Position numbers and translations under genes: made by a program. The notes under the pieces were generated by a model. That model was not told the DNA's origin and made no database searches. It saw only the letters and a list, made by a program, of their open reading frames with translations. From a virus, in IMG/VR virus record IMGVR_UViG_3300035212_000664, positions 1 to 30,653 of that record: a DNA stretch of 30,653 nt; one strand, 5' to 3'. Every line of letters begins with the position of its first letter. The first letter of the stretch is position 1. Below are positions 16,840 through 25,492 of the stretch, piece by piece.

Positions 16840-17156
16840 TGAATTATTATAATAGATATGGTGATTTTTTAATTAATGGTTCTCCTACAGTGGTACCGTT
16901 TTTAAAACTACCACAAAGAGCCACAGACCAAAGATATGTCTATAGAGTTAATCAAAGTAGACTTGATAAGGTGAGTTATGAAAAATATGGAACACCATAC
17001 TTTAGTTGGTTAATTTTGGCTTCTAATCCGATTTTTGGTGGTTTAGAACAAAATATACCTGACGGAACTATATTAATTATACCATTTCCGCTAGTTGCTG
17101 CATTGCAAGACTACAAATCTGCACTAGATACACATATTTTTTATTATGGCAGGTAA
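16839..17156 (+). CDS. Baseplate wedge protein, gp53-like (LysM-type fold)
   Basis: A 105-residue protein. The segment YVYRVNQSRLDKVSYEKYGT continuing to YFSWLILASNPIFGG and DGTILIIPFP is the LysM-like pattern of gp53/gpX-type baseplate proteins: a strand, R-x-D-x-(L/V)-(A/S)-x-x-x-Y-G, then W-x-x-(I/L)-x-x-x-N and a final G-x-x-(L/I)-x-I-P strand. T4 gp53 is longer (196 aa), so this is a minimal version. gp53 bonds neighbouring baseplate wedges together. The gene overlaps both neighbours: its ATG shares a base with the upstream stop (TAATG) and its end overlaps the next start by 11 bases, so the three are translated as one unit. Confidence 0.75.
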   Translation: MNYYNRYGDFLINGSPTVVPFLKLPQRATDQRYVYRVNQSRLDKVSYEKYGTPYFSWLILASNPIFGGLEQNIPDGTILIIPFPLVAALQDYKSALDTHIFYYGR

Positions 17157-20100
17157 GATACCAAACTCAAAAAAAATATTTGTTGAAACCGATTACGATA
17201 ATGTAATTTTAGTAAACCCAAATGAAGTGTATGCTGACGATAATAAAAGTGCAGCACCAAGATTGGTTGACCACGAAGATTTGGTTTATTATGCAAATTT
17301 AGAAACATTCATAATTCCAAGAACAAAATTGGCAATTGGTGAAAGTTTTGACTCACCGGTATTTAATACCACAATTGCTACAGTATTTGGTGGTGATGAT
17401 GACTTAAAGATTAATTTTTTAAAACCAAAAGGGGGTAAAACAGAATTTGACACAAGTTGGTCAGACCAAATAACCGGTAAAGAGTCTAGAAATAAAAAAG
17501 GGTTAAATCAAAAAACAGAACAAGTAGTAAGTGTTGATGGTAACCCTAAATTTAAAAATAGTGTATCTAACTATGAAGATACACAATTATTAGGTATTAA
17601 AAGAATTTCGGTAAATGTTAAAGGAACTGGGGTTCCTGAAGTTAGTATTGAAATGGTTGATATACAAGGTAGGTCGTTATTTGAACAAGGTGAAAATTCT
17701 TTATATTCCGCATTTTTTAATTTCCCTTACCCATTATTTTATTTAACACTTAAAGGTTATTATGGTAAGGCAATAAGATATAGATTATCTTTAATGTCGT
17801 TTAATGCTAAATTTGATGCGGATACTGGTAACTATAATATTAGTTTAAAACTTATTGGTAAATTTACTGCCCTTCTTTTTGATACTCCTTTACAGTATGC
17901 CCAAACGGCTCCAAAAATGTATAATAGTCAGATTACTATAAATGACCCAACAACAGGTAACGTTAGACAATTAAACACATATAAGGGTAGACAAAAATTA
18001 CATGAGGTTTATCAAATATATAAAAGAAAGGGGTTAATAGATAAAGACTTTAATGAAATCACAATAGATGAATTTAAATATCGAGTAAATAATTTTGTTA
18101 CAAATATTTTAGAATCATTAATAAATGATAAGAAAGGTGATTTTACACAACTTAATGATATTATAGATTATAGAGAAAATTTAACAAAATTAAAAAAAGA
18201 AGTTTACGAAAACTCTTTAAATAATTTTTTAGATAGGAGTAGTTATTATGTTGTTAGTACAAACGGTGATAATGAAATATACTATCCGTTTAAAAAAGAA
18301 ATCTCAGACCAATCTAAAGAAGATTACAAAACAAAAACACAAGATAGAATTGCAACTTATGTTGAAAATCTTCAAAATAACACGACATTTGGAACCAAGT
18401 CAAAAGACGCTAAAAAACAAATACCGGTAACAATAAAAGACAGTAAAGAGGTTATTAAAAAATTAGATTTTAATAGTTGGATTGCAAATGAAAAAAATGT
18501 TCAAAATACTTTTTACTTTAGGACGGGTAAACAATATAATCCAAACGACCCTAATATTGTTGCTGACTATCAAAAATTTGTTATAGACGAAACTGAAAAT
18601 AATGAACTAAAAAGAGTTTTAGTAAATAATGTTTTGGTATCAGAAATTCCGGATTATTTTGTTTTTGGTGACCAATTGGTTAACAATGGTGTTTACTTAA
18701 AAAATAGTTACTTGTTTAAGTTGGACCAAATGGAAAAAACTTTAAACACAAATGAAGAAATAATTGAAAAAGAATTAGGGGGATTATTATCTAAAGCGGC
18801 TTCGGGAAATTTAGGATTTGTACCAACAATAAGAAATGTATTTGCGGTTATTATGGCAGGCGCCGATACATTTTATAGGTTAATGGATGACGTACATCAA
18901 GATGCTTGGAATGTTAGAGATGATGTTGCTAGGCTTATGTCGGTTATACCACCTGAAAAGGCGTTTTCGCCTGATGCGCTTAAGGCGTTACAAACATCTA
19001 GTGGTGACTTAAATAAAGATAATGTAATTTATCCTTGGCCATTATATTTCACATTAGAAAAACAAAAAGATGGGAGGGAATTATACACAATACAATATCC
19101 TGGAGACTCAAAAGTTATAAATCAAACTAGAGCGTATGATTATAGAATATGGCCTGAAATAGGGTTTGTGGAGGCATATTTAAAAGGTGTGGTAGAAAAG
19201 GCAAAACCAGAAGAAGGTAATTTATACGAAAACCCATTAGACACTACTAAGTTTGTTTCTGCAAATGCTTTGGAGTTTCCATTTAAAACATTACCATATC
19301 AAGATTTAGACGCAATAAAAACACTATATGAAATTTATGAGAGGGCATATATAATCGCTCACTACAGTAAATTAGACCCAACGATAGTTTCTCCAAAACA
19401 AATAGATAAATTCTATGGTGATATTGAAAGTAAAAATTTAAGTTTAATTGCTCCTGATGATATTTCATTAAATAAGACTTTAAAAGAGTTAAAACTTAAT
19501 CTAACCACTTTGTTAGATTATATGAAAAAAATATCTAGTAACGGACAAGGTGATAGTTGGCAAACATATCTAAGAAGTTTATTTAAAACTGAGTATATTG
19601 AAAATATGTTAAAGGTACAAGATGAGATATATAGTATTGATACTTTAAGTTCAAGATCAATAAAAGTTTCTTCAGACCAACCATTAGTCACTAATTTAAC
19701 TGATTATCTAAAAAGTACTGATAGTTCAAAAATAAACACATTAGATACCTACCCATTTACAAATGTTTCTTGGTTAAAAGAAAATGTGTCTGATGGGTTT
19801 ACTTTAAATTCTTTTGATGAATTTAATGATACAACTAAAACTTTTGTTTATTTACAAGATAAAAAAACCATTGCTAGAATTAATGAAACCGAAACGTACA
19901 AGAATATCAAATTATTTACAGATGATTTTTCTTTTAAAAATAATGTACAACCATATATTACTAATCAAAGTAATACCGTTTCAGTAACAACAAGACAAAC
20001 TTTATTTGATTTTTATAAAAAAAGGAGGATTAAAGATTATTATATAACCGAATCGTCTATTAATTACGGTACCTCATATAGTGGTCAAGTTAATACTCAA

Positions 20101-23100
20101 TACCAAACAACATCATTATTAAATACTCCTTATTTTATTAATTCAATAATTAATGGGGTTGAATTAAATAAGACAAAAGATAAAAATGCATTTGTACCAT
20201 TAGGGTATTTGTATCTTAATTCCATGCCATTGATTACCACCAAAGAAAGATTAAAAAATATTAATAATGATGGGACAATTACGGATTTAGATTATTTGGC
20301 GGCAACATTTAAAAAATATTCAGCAATACACCAAGTCCCGTATGCTTGGGTTTTAAAGTATGGGTCAATTTGGCACCGATATAAAAAATATATAGAAACG
20401 GGGGTAGATATATTAGATAGTGTTTGGAAAGATTTTGACTATGCTGGTTCTTATGACCCTGTAACATCTGCAATTACAACACAATATACAATTCCTAACT
20501 ATACAGGGGGTTCACAAAACATAAGGCTACAAAATACAGAAGTATTTCCAATACCTTCAATACAATCAAAAGACACTATTAATGTTGGGTTTTACCCTAA
20601 AGTTATAAACGCGGTAAATAATTTTGTAATTGGTAAAGATTTGTTTACAGGGTATACCACTTCTGATTTTTTAACTGCATACACAAAAAATAAATTAAGA
20701 ATTGGGGTTAATGGACAATCGACAAAGGTTTTAAATTTTGGTTTCGATACTGCAAATCTTAATCGGTCGTTAATAAAACAAAACTATTATCAATATAGAG
20801 AATTCAGTGCAGCAACTTCAGTTAATCAAGGTAATACGTCTATTTTACTTTACCCTTCTATGGGTGGTATACCAATAGACCAATCAATATTTGAATGTGT
20901 TAACGATACTGATAACTTAAAGACGGAACTTTTAAATAACAAATCACTTTATAATGGTTCGGTTAGGTCTTTATGGGGTACATCTCATTTTGGATATTTT
21001 GATAATAGTTTAATTAAAAAACCATCACCAACACAATATGTAAAAAACATAGACACCGAGTCTGAGGAACAATATCCTTTTGATATAGGGTCAACACAAT
21101 CATTCTATTCAAACATAGATGAGATTTTCAATATTTTTACTGTTGAAATGTTAGATAAATTTGAAGAAAAGTTTTTAGGGTTTTGTAATTATAACCCAAA
21201 GGCTAAAGACATATCATTAACCGATGAGATTATATCACCAACGTATAACCAAACGGGAGGTTTACATAATTTAGAAGAGAAGTCACTTGTTAGTCAGATT
21301 AAATCATTATTTGTTGTGAGTAAAACAGGAATAGATTTTGTTAATCAAAACGTTGACGGTAAAGCATTAGCAACTAAACAAATAAGTTCATTTACAGAAT
21401 CAGTTAAAAAGTTTTTAAATTTTGATTGTGTAATAAAATTAGGTAATCCAGGACATTTTAATAGAAAATTATTTAATTCGTTTTCTAATCTAACACAATT
21501 TGTACCAACCGATAAATATCAATTTTCACCTTATATTAAAGGCACATTACCTGGTGACGGAACATCTGTAACATTACTACAAAGTGTCGCACAAAATAAA
21601 GATGCGTGGGACTCATTAAGAAAGTATTTGGGGTATTCTACAATACCAAAATTAGACTTCCAAACTCAAGTACAACCATCTTTTCCTTCCGTACCATTAG
21701 CGGCATCAATCCCGACCTCAACATCATTTGTAAATTACACATATATTCCACCAATACCGACACAAACATTTAGAACTTTTCAAGATGTATGTACAGGACA
21801 ATATTTTAATATAACTGACCCGAACAATTTTTCTTCGCTAAACTACACTAATGGGGATATATGGTATTTGGATGTTGTTGATAGTGCATCACAAGATAAA
21901 AAATTCTGTGCTAGAAAAGTATCAGATAGTGCAATAACTACTAACTATAATATAGTTGCTGAGGACAATACATATCTTGACGGAAATACCGGAAACCTTT
22001 TGCCAGAAAGTTTTTGTATGTCTTTTTGGAATACAAATGTAAATTGCTCACAATCTCCATTAAATACATCACTACAATTAGAATTTGTTGGTGATAGTTC
22101 TGTTATATTACCTGAAACACCAAATCAAGATAACATTAACTACTTTAATATTGTTAAACCTAGTGGTGGATATACCGTTTATAAATTAACAGGAATACCT
22201 GTTTTTGAACCACTAAATTTTAGTAGTACTCTATTTTATCCTGCAAATAGTAATATAAATGACCCTAATAATAGTTCATTACCATTTAATGGTAGTAGTG
22301 GTTTAGATACAAACTACGCGAGAGTATTTGAGGTTAATGGTAACACTTCTGGTAATTATATAATGACCGTTAAATATGCGGTAACCGGTGTAAGTTATCA
22401 AACATTGTCTGCAAACATTTCTACAGTAAGCGGTAACCAAACAACAACACCAACACCAACTAACCCCAACCCAAATGTCACTCCACTACAAAACACTCAA
22501 AAATCATACGTAACCGATTTCTTTATTGATAATAACATTGCGTTTAATTCAGCAAACGTTGAAACCGCATATCCATTAATAAGATTATACGCAGAACAAA
22601 AATTAAAAGACCCTACCTTTAATAGTACAAAATTCACAACTTTCATAAACAATTACTTAACATCGCAGTATAACTTACAAAATGGTATTGTTAGTGAAAC
22701 GTTCACTAATCTAAATAAGATATTAAAAGACATCCAAATAACCACAAATACCCAACCGGTTACGGTTAATGGCGATAACACAAAATTAACTTTATATAAT
22801 ACTTTAAAAGGGTTTAATGATAAATGGATTGCTGGTTCTGATTTAAAAACCGTAACACTATTTGAAGACTTTTTATTTATGGATAGAGCTAATAGTGATA
22901 TTGGTGATACCTATATTGTTGACGTACAAAAAGTAGTTGATAGTTTGGATACGGATAAAAATCCTAATATGAACTTAATGCAGGCCGTTAGTAATATATT
23001 AGATGATAACCAGTTTATGTTTATGGCAATGCCAGCATATATTAATTTTTATGGATTACAAGAGGCGGTTAAAAACGGAAAGGCCGTCGAAGACCCCAAC

Positions 23101-24441
23101 GTAGGTAATTCGCTTTTTGGTACATATTTGGAGGTTGACTATACAAAATCAAGTCCTAAATTTTTATGTTTATATATGGGTAACCCGTCAGAGTACCCTA
23201 AACCAAAAGAAAATTCATTTAATAGATTTGGTGATGATAGTTTTGATTTAAGAGTACCAGATAACCCACTAAGGGTTTCTGACCCTAATAGAGATTACTC
23301 AAAAACAAACAAAGTTGTTGGTTTTAGTGTTGATTTTGGTATACAAAATCAAAGTATATTTAAAACTTTAGATTTAGATATGTCGGAAATGAAAAATACG
23401 TCAGAATCTTTTAAAGTTTTTGCTGATATAGGGAGTTCTGTTGCTGGAGATAAAGTAGGACAACAATCTACATCAATGTATGGGGTATATAAGTCTAGAT
23501 CGTATTCTTGTGGTGTGCAGTCTATGGGGAATGTTATGATACAACCTACAATGTATTTTGTATTAAGACATGTGCCAATGTTTTATGGTCCTTATTGGAT
23601 ATACGAAGTAAATCATAATGTTTCTGAAAGTGGTTTTGATACTGATTTTAAAGGTACTAGAATACCTAAATATAGTTTACCTAACGTTGATAATTTATTA
23701 GTTAATGTTAATAAGAAGATATTAAGTTCATTTAAAGAAAAAATTAAAAAAGTAATTCCAGAATCTGGAGTTACTGCACAATCGCCGACTGAGAAATTAT
23801 TAACTGAGGACCCAAAAATTATTACAACAACCGAAGTAAAATGTAGGGATACGTCGGCTTACCCAACAATTCCGTTCTTAGATATAAGTGCTAGTACTTA
23901 TACTCTTAATGAAATTATTAGTGTTATAGATTCGGCAACAACAAATACGGAAATTAGGGCATTACTTTTAGGGATTGCCATCATATCAACATTAAATACA
24001 CGTAATAACCTAATATATAACGTAATTAATAATAATTTGTATGAAATTACAACATCAAACGCACCAAGAGGAAATTTAGCAACATTTATTACCGAACAAT
24101 CTTGTGTTGATATATCTGGAATTAAAGTACCTATTGCTAAATTCCCAAATATATTAACGGCAACAAATTATATGATTTCTTATTATCAGGTTTATTCCCC
24201 AATGATTCAAAATTTAAAAAATGTTAATCCTAATATTGATGTTAATGTTAGTTATGGTAAAGCATTGACCCAATTGGCCCTAACCACATGGAAAACTGCT
24301 GCCGCGGTAACATCATCATTAAACGCTCAACAAATTAAAGATTACGTTGAAAATGATTTATTATTAAATAATGCGACTACGTATGATGCGTATGTTAAGA
24401 TATTTAAAGATAGTTATGAGTTTTTTGTACAAAACCCTTAG
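17146..24441 (+). CDS. Giant baseplate hub/wedge protein (2431 aa)
   Basis: Residues 145-250 form a beta domain (ISVNVKGTGVPEVSIEMVDI, FPYPLFYLTLKGYYGKAIRY, YNISLKLIGKFTALLFDTPL) like the N-terminal domain of gp27/gpD-type hub proteins. Residues 1930-2185 contain FSVDFGIQNQSIFK, SSVAGDKVGQQSTSMYGVYK, GNVMIQPTMYFVLRHVPMFY and WIYEVNHNVSESGFDTDFKG, matching the second hub domain in which a channel-facing strand precedes a V-x-H loop. Between them lie about 1700 residues, mostly helical with Asn/Lys/Thr-rich parts, and a Cys-containing insert (1549-1624). Residues about 2250-2390 look like a degenerate glucosaminidase or lysozyme-like fold. T4 makes gp27 as a 391-aa trimer, so this is a fused or hugely expanded relative. 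The start ATG overlaps the gp53-like gene by 11 bases. Confidence 0.7.
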   Translation: MAGKIPNSKKIFVETDYDNVILVNPNEVYADDNKSAAPRLVDHEDLVYYANLETFIIPRTKLAIGESFDSPVFNTTIATVFGGDDDLKINFLKPKGGKTEFDTSWSDQITGKESRNKKGLNQKTEQVVSVDGNPKFKNSVSNYEDTQLLGIKRISVNVKGTGVPEVSIEMVDIQGRSLFEQGENSLYSAFFNFPYPLFYLTLKGYYGKAIRYRLSLMSFNAKFDADTGNYNISLKLIGKFTALLFDTPLQYAQTAPKMYNSQITINDPTTGNVRQLNTYKGRQKLHEVYQIYKRKGLIDKDFNEITIDEFKYRVNNFVTNILESLINDKKGDFTQLNDIIDYRENLTKLKKEVYENSLNNFLDRSSYYVVSTNGDNEIYYPFKKEISDQSKEDYKTKTQDRIATYVENLQNNTTFGTKSKDAKKQIPVTIKDSKEVIKKLDFNSWIANEKNVQNTFYFRTGKQYNPNDPNIVADYQKFVIDETENNELKRVLVNNVLVSEIPDYFVFGDQLVNNGVYLKNSYLFKLDQMEKTLNTNEEIIEKELGGLLSKAASGNLGFVPTIRNVFAVIMAGADTFYRLMDDVHQDAWNVRDDVARLMSVIPPEKAFSPDALKALQTSSGDLNKDNVIYPWPLYFTLEKQKDGRELYTIQYPGDSKVINQTRAYDYRIWPEIGFVEAYLKGVVEKAKPEEGNLYENPLDTTKFVSANALEFPFKTLPYQDLDAIKTLYEIYERAYIIAHYSKLDPTIVSPKQIDKFYGDIESKNLSLIAPDDISLNKTLKELKLNLTTLLDYMKKISSNGQGDSWQTYLRSLFKTEYIENMLKVQDEIYSIDTLSSRSIKVSSDQPLVTNLTDYLKSTDSSKINTLDTYPFTNVSWLKENVSDGFTLNSFDEFNDTTKTFVYLQDKKTIARINETETYKNIKLFTDDFSFKNNVQPYITNQSNTVSVTTRQTLFDFYKKRRIKDYYITESSINYGTSYSGQVNTQYQTTSLLNTPYFINSIINGVELNKTKDKNAFVPLGYLYLNSMPLITTKERLKNINNDGTITDLDYLAATFKKYSAIHQVPYAWVLKYGSIWHRYKKYIETGVDILDSVWKDFDYAGSYDPVTSAITTQYTIPNYTGGSQNIRLQNTEVFPIPSIQSKDTINVGFYPKVINAVNNFVIGKDLFTGYTTSDFLTAYTKNKLRIGVNGQSTKVLNFGFDTANLNRSLIKQNYYQYREFSAATSVNQGNTSILLYPSMGGIPIDQSIFECVNDTDNLKTELLNNKSLYNGSVRSLWGTSHFGYFDNSLIKKPSPTQYVKNIDTESEEQYPFDIGSTQSFYSNIDEIFNIFTVEMLDKFEEKFLGFCNYNPKAKDISLTDEIISPTYNQTGGLHNLEEKSLVSQIKSLFVVSKTGIDFVNQNVDGKALATKQISSFTESVKKFLNFDCVIKLGNPGHFNRKLFNSFSNLTQFVPTDKYQFSPYIKGTLPGDGTSVTLLQSVAQNKDAWDSLRKYLGYSTIPKLDFQTQVQPSFPSVPLAASIPTSTSFVNYTYIPPIPTQTFRTFQDVCTGQYFNITDPNNFSSLNYTNGDIWYLDVVDSASQDKKFCARKVSDSAITTNYNIVAEDNTYLDGNTGNLLPESFCMSFWNTNVNCSQSPLNTSLQLEFVGDSSVILPETPNQDNINYFNIVKPSGGYTVYKLTGIPVFEPLNFSSTLFYPANSNINDPNNSSLPFNGSSGLDTNYARVFEVNGNTSGNYIMTVKYAVTGVSYQTLSANISTVSGNQTTTPTPTNPNPNVTPLQNTQKSYVTDFFIDNNIAFNSANVETAYPLIRLYAEQKLKDPTFNSTKFTTFINNYLTSQYNLQNGIVSETFTNLNKILKDIQITTNTQPVTVNGDNTKLTLYNTLKGFNDKWIAGSDLKTVTLFEDFLFMDRANSDIGDTYIVDVQKVVDSLDTDKNPNMNLMQAVSNILDDNQFMFMAMPAYINFYGLQEAVKNGKAVEDPNVGNSLFGTYLEVDYTKSSPKFLCLYMGNPSEYPKPKENSFNRFGDDSFDLRVPDNPLRVSDPNRDYSKTNKVVGFSVDFGIQNQSIFKTLDLDMSEMKNTSESFKVFADIGSSVAGDKVGQQSTSMYGVYKSRSYSCGVQSMGNVMIQPTMYFVLRHVPMFYGPYWIYEVNHNVSESGFDTDFKGTRIPKYSLPNVDNLLVNVNKKILSSFKEKIKKVIPESGVTAQSPTEKLLTEDPKIITTTEVKCRDTSAYPTIPFLDISASTYTLNEIISVIDSATTNTEIRALLLGIAIISTLNTRNNLIYNVINNNLYEITTSNAPRGNLATFITEQSCVDISGIKVPIAKFPNILTATNYMISYYQVYSPMIQNLKNVNPNIDVNVSYGKALTQLALTTWKTAAAVTSSLNAQQIKDYVENDLLLNNATTYDAYVKIFKDSYEFFVQNP
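21790..22017 (+). other. Cys-containing insert in the 2431-aa hub protein
   Basis: Residues 1549-1624, with C1549, C1588 and C1624 spaced 39 and 36. Strand-rich segments DVCTGQYFNI, GDIWYLDVVD and KKFCARKVSD look like an inserted beta domain, different in sequence from the TCSG module. Confidence 0.4.
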
Positions 24442-24448
24442 TGTCGTA

Positions 24449-24456
24449 TATTTATA
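24449..24456 (+). promoter_or_regulatory. TATTTATA element before the 74-aa gene
   Basis: TATTTATA followed by TAAAAATAAAAAG, 14 bases before the ATG at 24471 and just after the hub gene stop. Its presence argues that translation starts at 24471, not at the GTG overlapping the hub stop. Confidence 0.4.
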
Positions 24457-24470
24457 TAAAAATAAAAAGT

Positions 24471-24695
24471 ATGAACATGAAAAATTTACTTGACGATTAT
24501 CTTAAAAAAGATGTTCGTGTAACTCAAAAAGATGGTGGTAACGGATACCAAGAAGTTTGTGATTTAGATACCGGCGATTGCTATACAATCAGAATGAAAG
24601 ATGGTTTGATTGAAAGAGTAGATAATACTATGAAAACAAATAGAACGTTAAAGGTTGAAACTCCGCAAGGGGTTAAGACATTATTAAATGGTTAA
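24471..24695 (+). CDS. Small protein of unknown function with CDLDTGDC motif (74 aa)
   Basis: A 74-residue protein starting MNMKNLLDDYLKKDVRVTQK. The core is EVCDLDTGDCYTIRMKDGLI, a beta hairpin with two cysteines seven residues apart and acidic residues between, followed by a Lys/Thr-rich segment and PQGVKTLLNG. I do not recognise the family. A metal-binding or disulphide loop is possible, but neither is shown. The ATG at 24471 is preferred over a GTG at 24441 because the latter would place the TATTTATA element inside the coding region; the ATG at 24477 is also possible. The ORF lies between the last baseplate gene and an acidic coiled-coil gene, likely co-transcribed with the latter, whose start is 11 bases downstream. 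Confidence 0.6.
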   Translation: MNMKNLLDDYLKKDVRVTQKDGGNGYQEVCDLDTGDCYTIRMKDGLIERVDNTMKTNRTLKVETPQGVKTLLNG

Positions 24696-24706
24696 AAATT
24701 AAAAAA

Positions 24707-25372
24707 ATGAGTTTAGATAGAAAAATATTAGAAGAATTAAAAAGATTCAATCAGATTAATACCTACGTCTTAAATGAGCAGCCCGAACCACCAGCACCAC
24801 CCGCACCTGTTGATCCGGTTGCGGATCCTGGATTGGAACCACCTATAGGTGAAGTGCCACCACCGGCAGACGCTGCAGGAGCACCACCGGCAGGAGGTGA
24901 TGCAATTCCAGAGCCAATTGATATAGAAAATGACCCTGATGTTGAAGAAGTTGGTAATGAACCTGAAGGTGGAGAAGGAGAGTCAGAAGAAATCGATATC
25001 ACAGATCTTGTTACTACACAACAAGAAATACAGGCTAAACAAGATGAGTTTATGGATGGCATATTTACTAAGTTAGATGAATTAGAAAGTAAATTATCAC
25101 ACATGGACGAAATCATGGATAAGATTAGTGGTCTTGAAGCTAAATTTGACAAATACCGAGAAAAAACTCCTGAAGAAAAATTAATGTTACGTTCATTAGA
25201 TTCTTACCCATTTAACCAAAAATTAACGGATTTCTTTGATGATAAAAAAGATGAGATGGAAGCGACAGGTAAAAATGAATATGTATTAACTTCTGATGAT
25301 GTTGAAAATTTTTCACCAAATGAAGTTAAAAAAACATTTAATGTTTACGACGAAAACGATAACGCATTGTAA
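24707..25372 (+). CDS. Acidic Pro-rich coiled-coil protein, probably virion-associated, function unknown
   Basis: A 221-residue protein in three parts: a short basic helix (RKILEELKRFNQINTYVLNE, residues 5-24), a Pro/Ala/Gly/Glu-rich disordered linker (about 25-95), then a coiled coil (about 100-150, QQEIQAKQDEFMDGIFTKLD with heptad-like leucines) and a C-terminal domain ending PNEVKKTFNVYDENDNAL. The linker raises local G+C well above its neighbours through Pro, Ala and Gly codons. I recognise no enzyme motif. Similar head-linker-coil proteins occur near tail genes in large phages and are often virion parts, but this is from memory. The LNE at residues 22-24 fits the L/I-x-E sites of T4-type prohead proteases, by chance or not. 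A strong terminator follows. Confidence 0.55.
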   Translation: MSLDRKILEELKRFNQINTYVLNEQPEPPAPPAPVDPVADPGLEPPIGEVPPPADAAGAPPAGGDAIPEPIDIENDPDVEEVGNEPEGGEGESEEIDITDLVTTQQEIQAKQDEFMDGIFTKLDELESKLSHMDEIMDKISGLEAKFDKYREKTPEEKLMLRSLDSYPFNQKLTDFFDDKKDEMEATGKNEYVLTSDDVENFSPNEVKKTFNVYDENDNAL

Positions 25373-25390
25373 TATAAAAATAAAAATTTA

Positions 25391-25415
25391 AGGGGATTGT
25401 AAGTCCCCTTTTTTT
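25391..25415 (+). terminator. Rho-independent terminator ending the tail gene block
   Basis: AGGGGA pairs with TCCCCT (6 bp) around a 7-base loop, followed immediately by seven T, 19 bases after the stop at 25372. It separates the late tail genes from the replication genes. Confidence 0.9.
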
Positions 25416-25426
25416 ATGCCATTTCA

Positions 25427-25457
25427 TTTGACATTCTGACATTTGTACCTATATTTG
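25427..25457 (+). promoter_or_regulatory. Bacteroidota-type promoter before gene 32
   Basis: TTTG at 25427-25430 and TATATTTG at 25450-25457 are 19 bases apart. Bacteroidota primary sigma promoters have -33 TTTG and -7 TAnnTTTG with about that spacing. The predicted start lies near 25464, about 29 bases before the ATG at 25493. It therefore seems to use unmodified host RNA polymerase. Confidence 0.65.
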
Positions 25458-25492
25458 TTGTAGATAAAAGAGTAATAATTTAAAATTAATTT

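Noticed and set aside
24441-24470. GTG start extending the 74-aa gene upstream
   Set aside because: It would overlap the hub stop codon and translate through the TATTTATA element; the resulting leader looks non-natural. ATG at 24471 is preferred.
24763-25152. Minus-strand ORF opposite the Pro-rich gene
   Set aside because: Its Gly/Ser-rich sequence is the antisense of Pro/Ala codons in the plus-strand gene; no motif or start context supports it.
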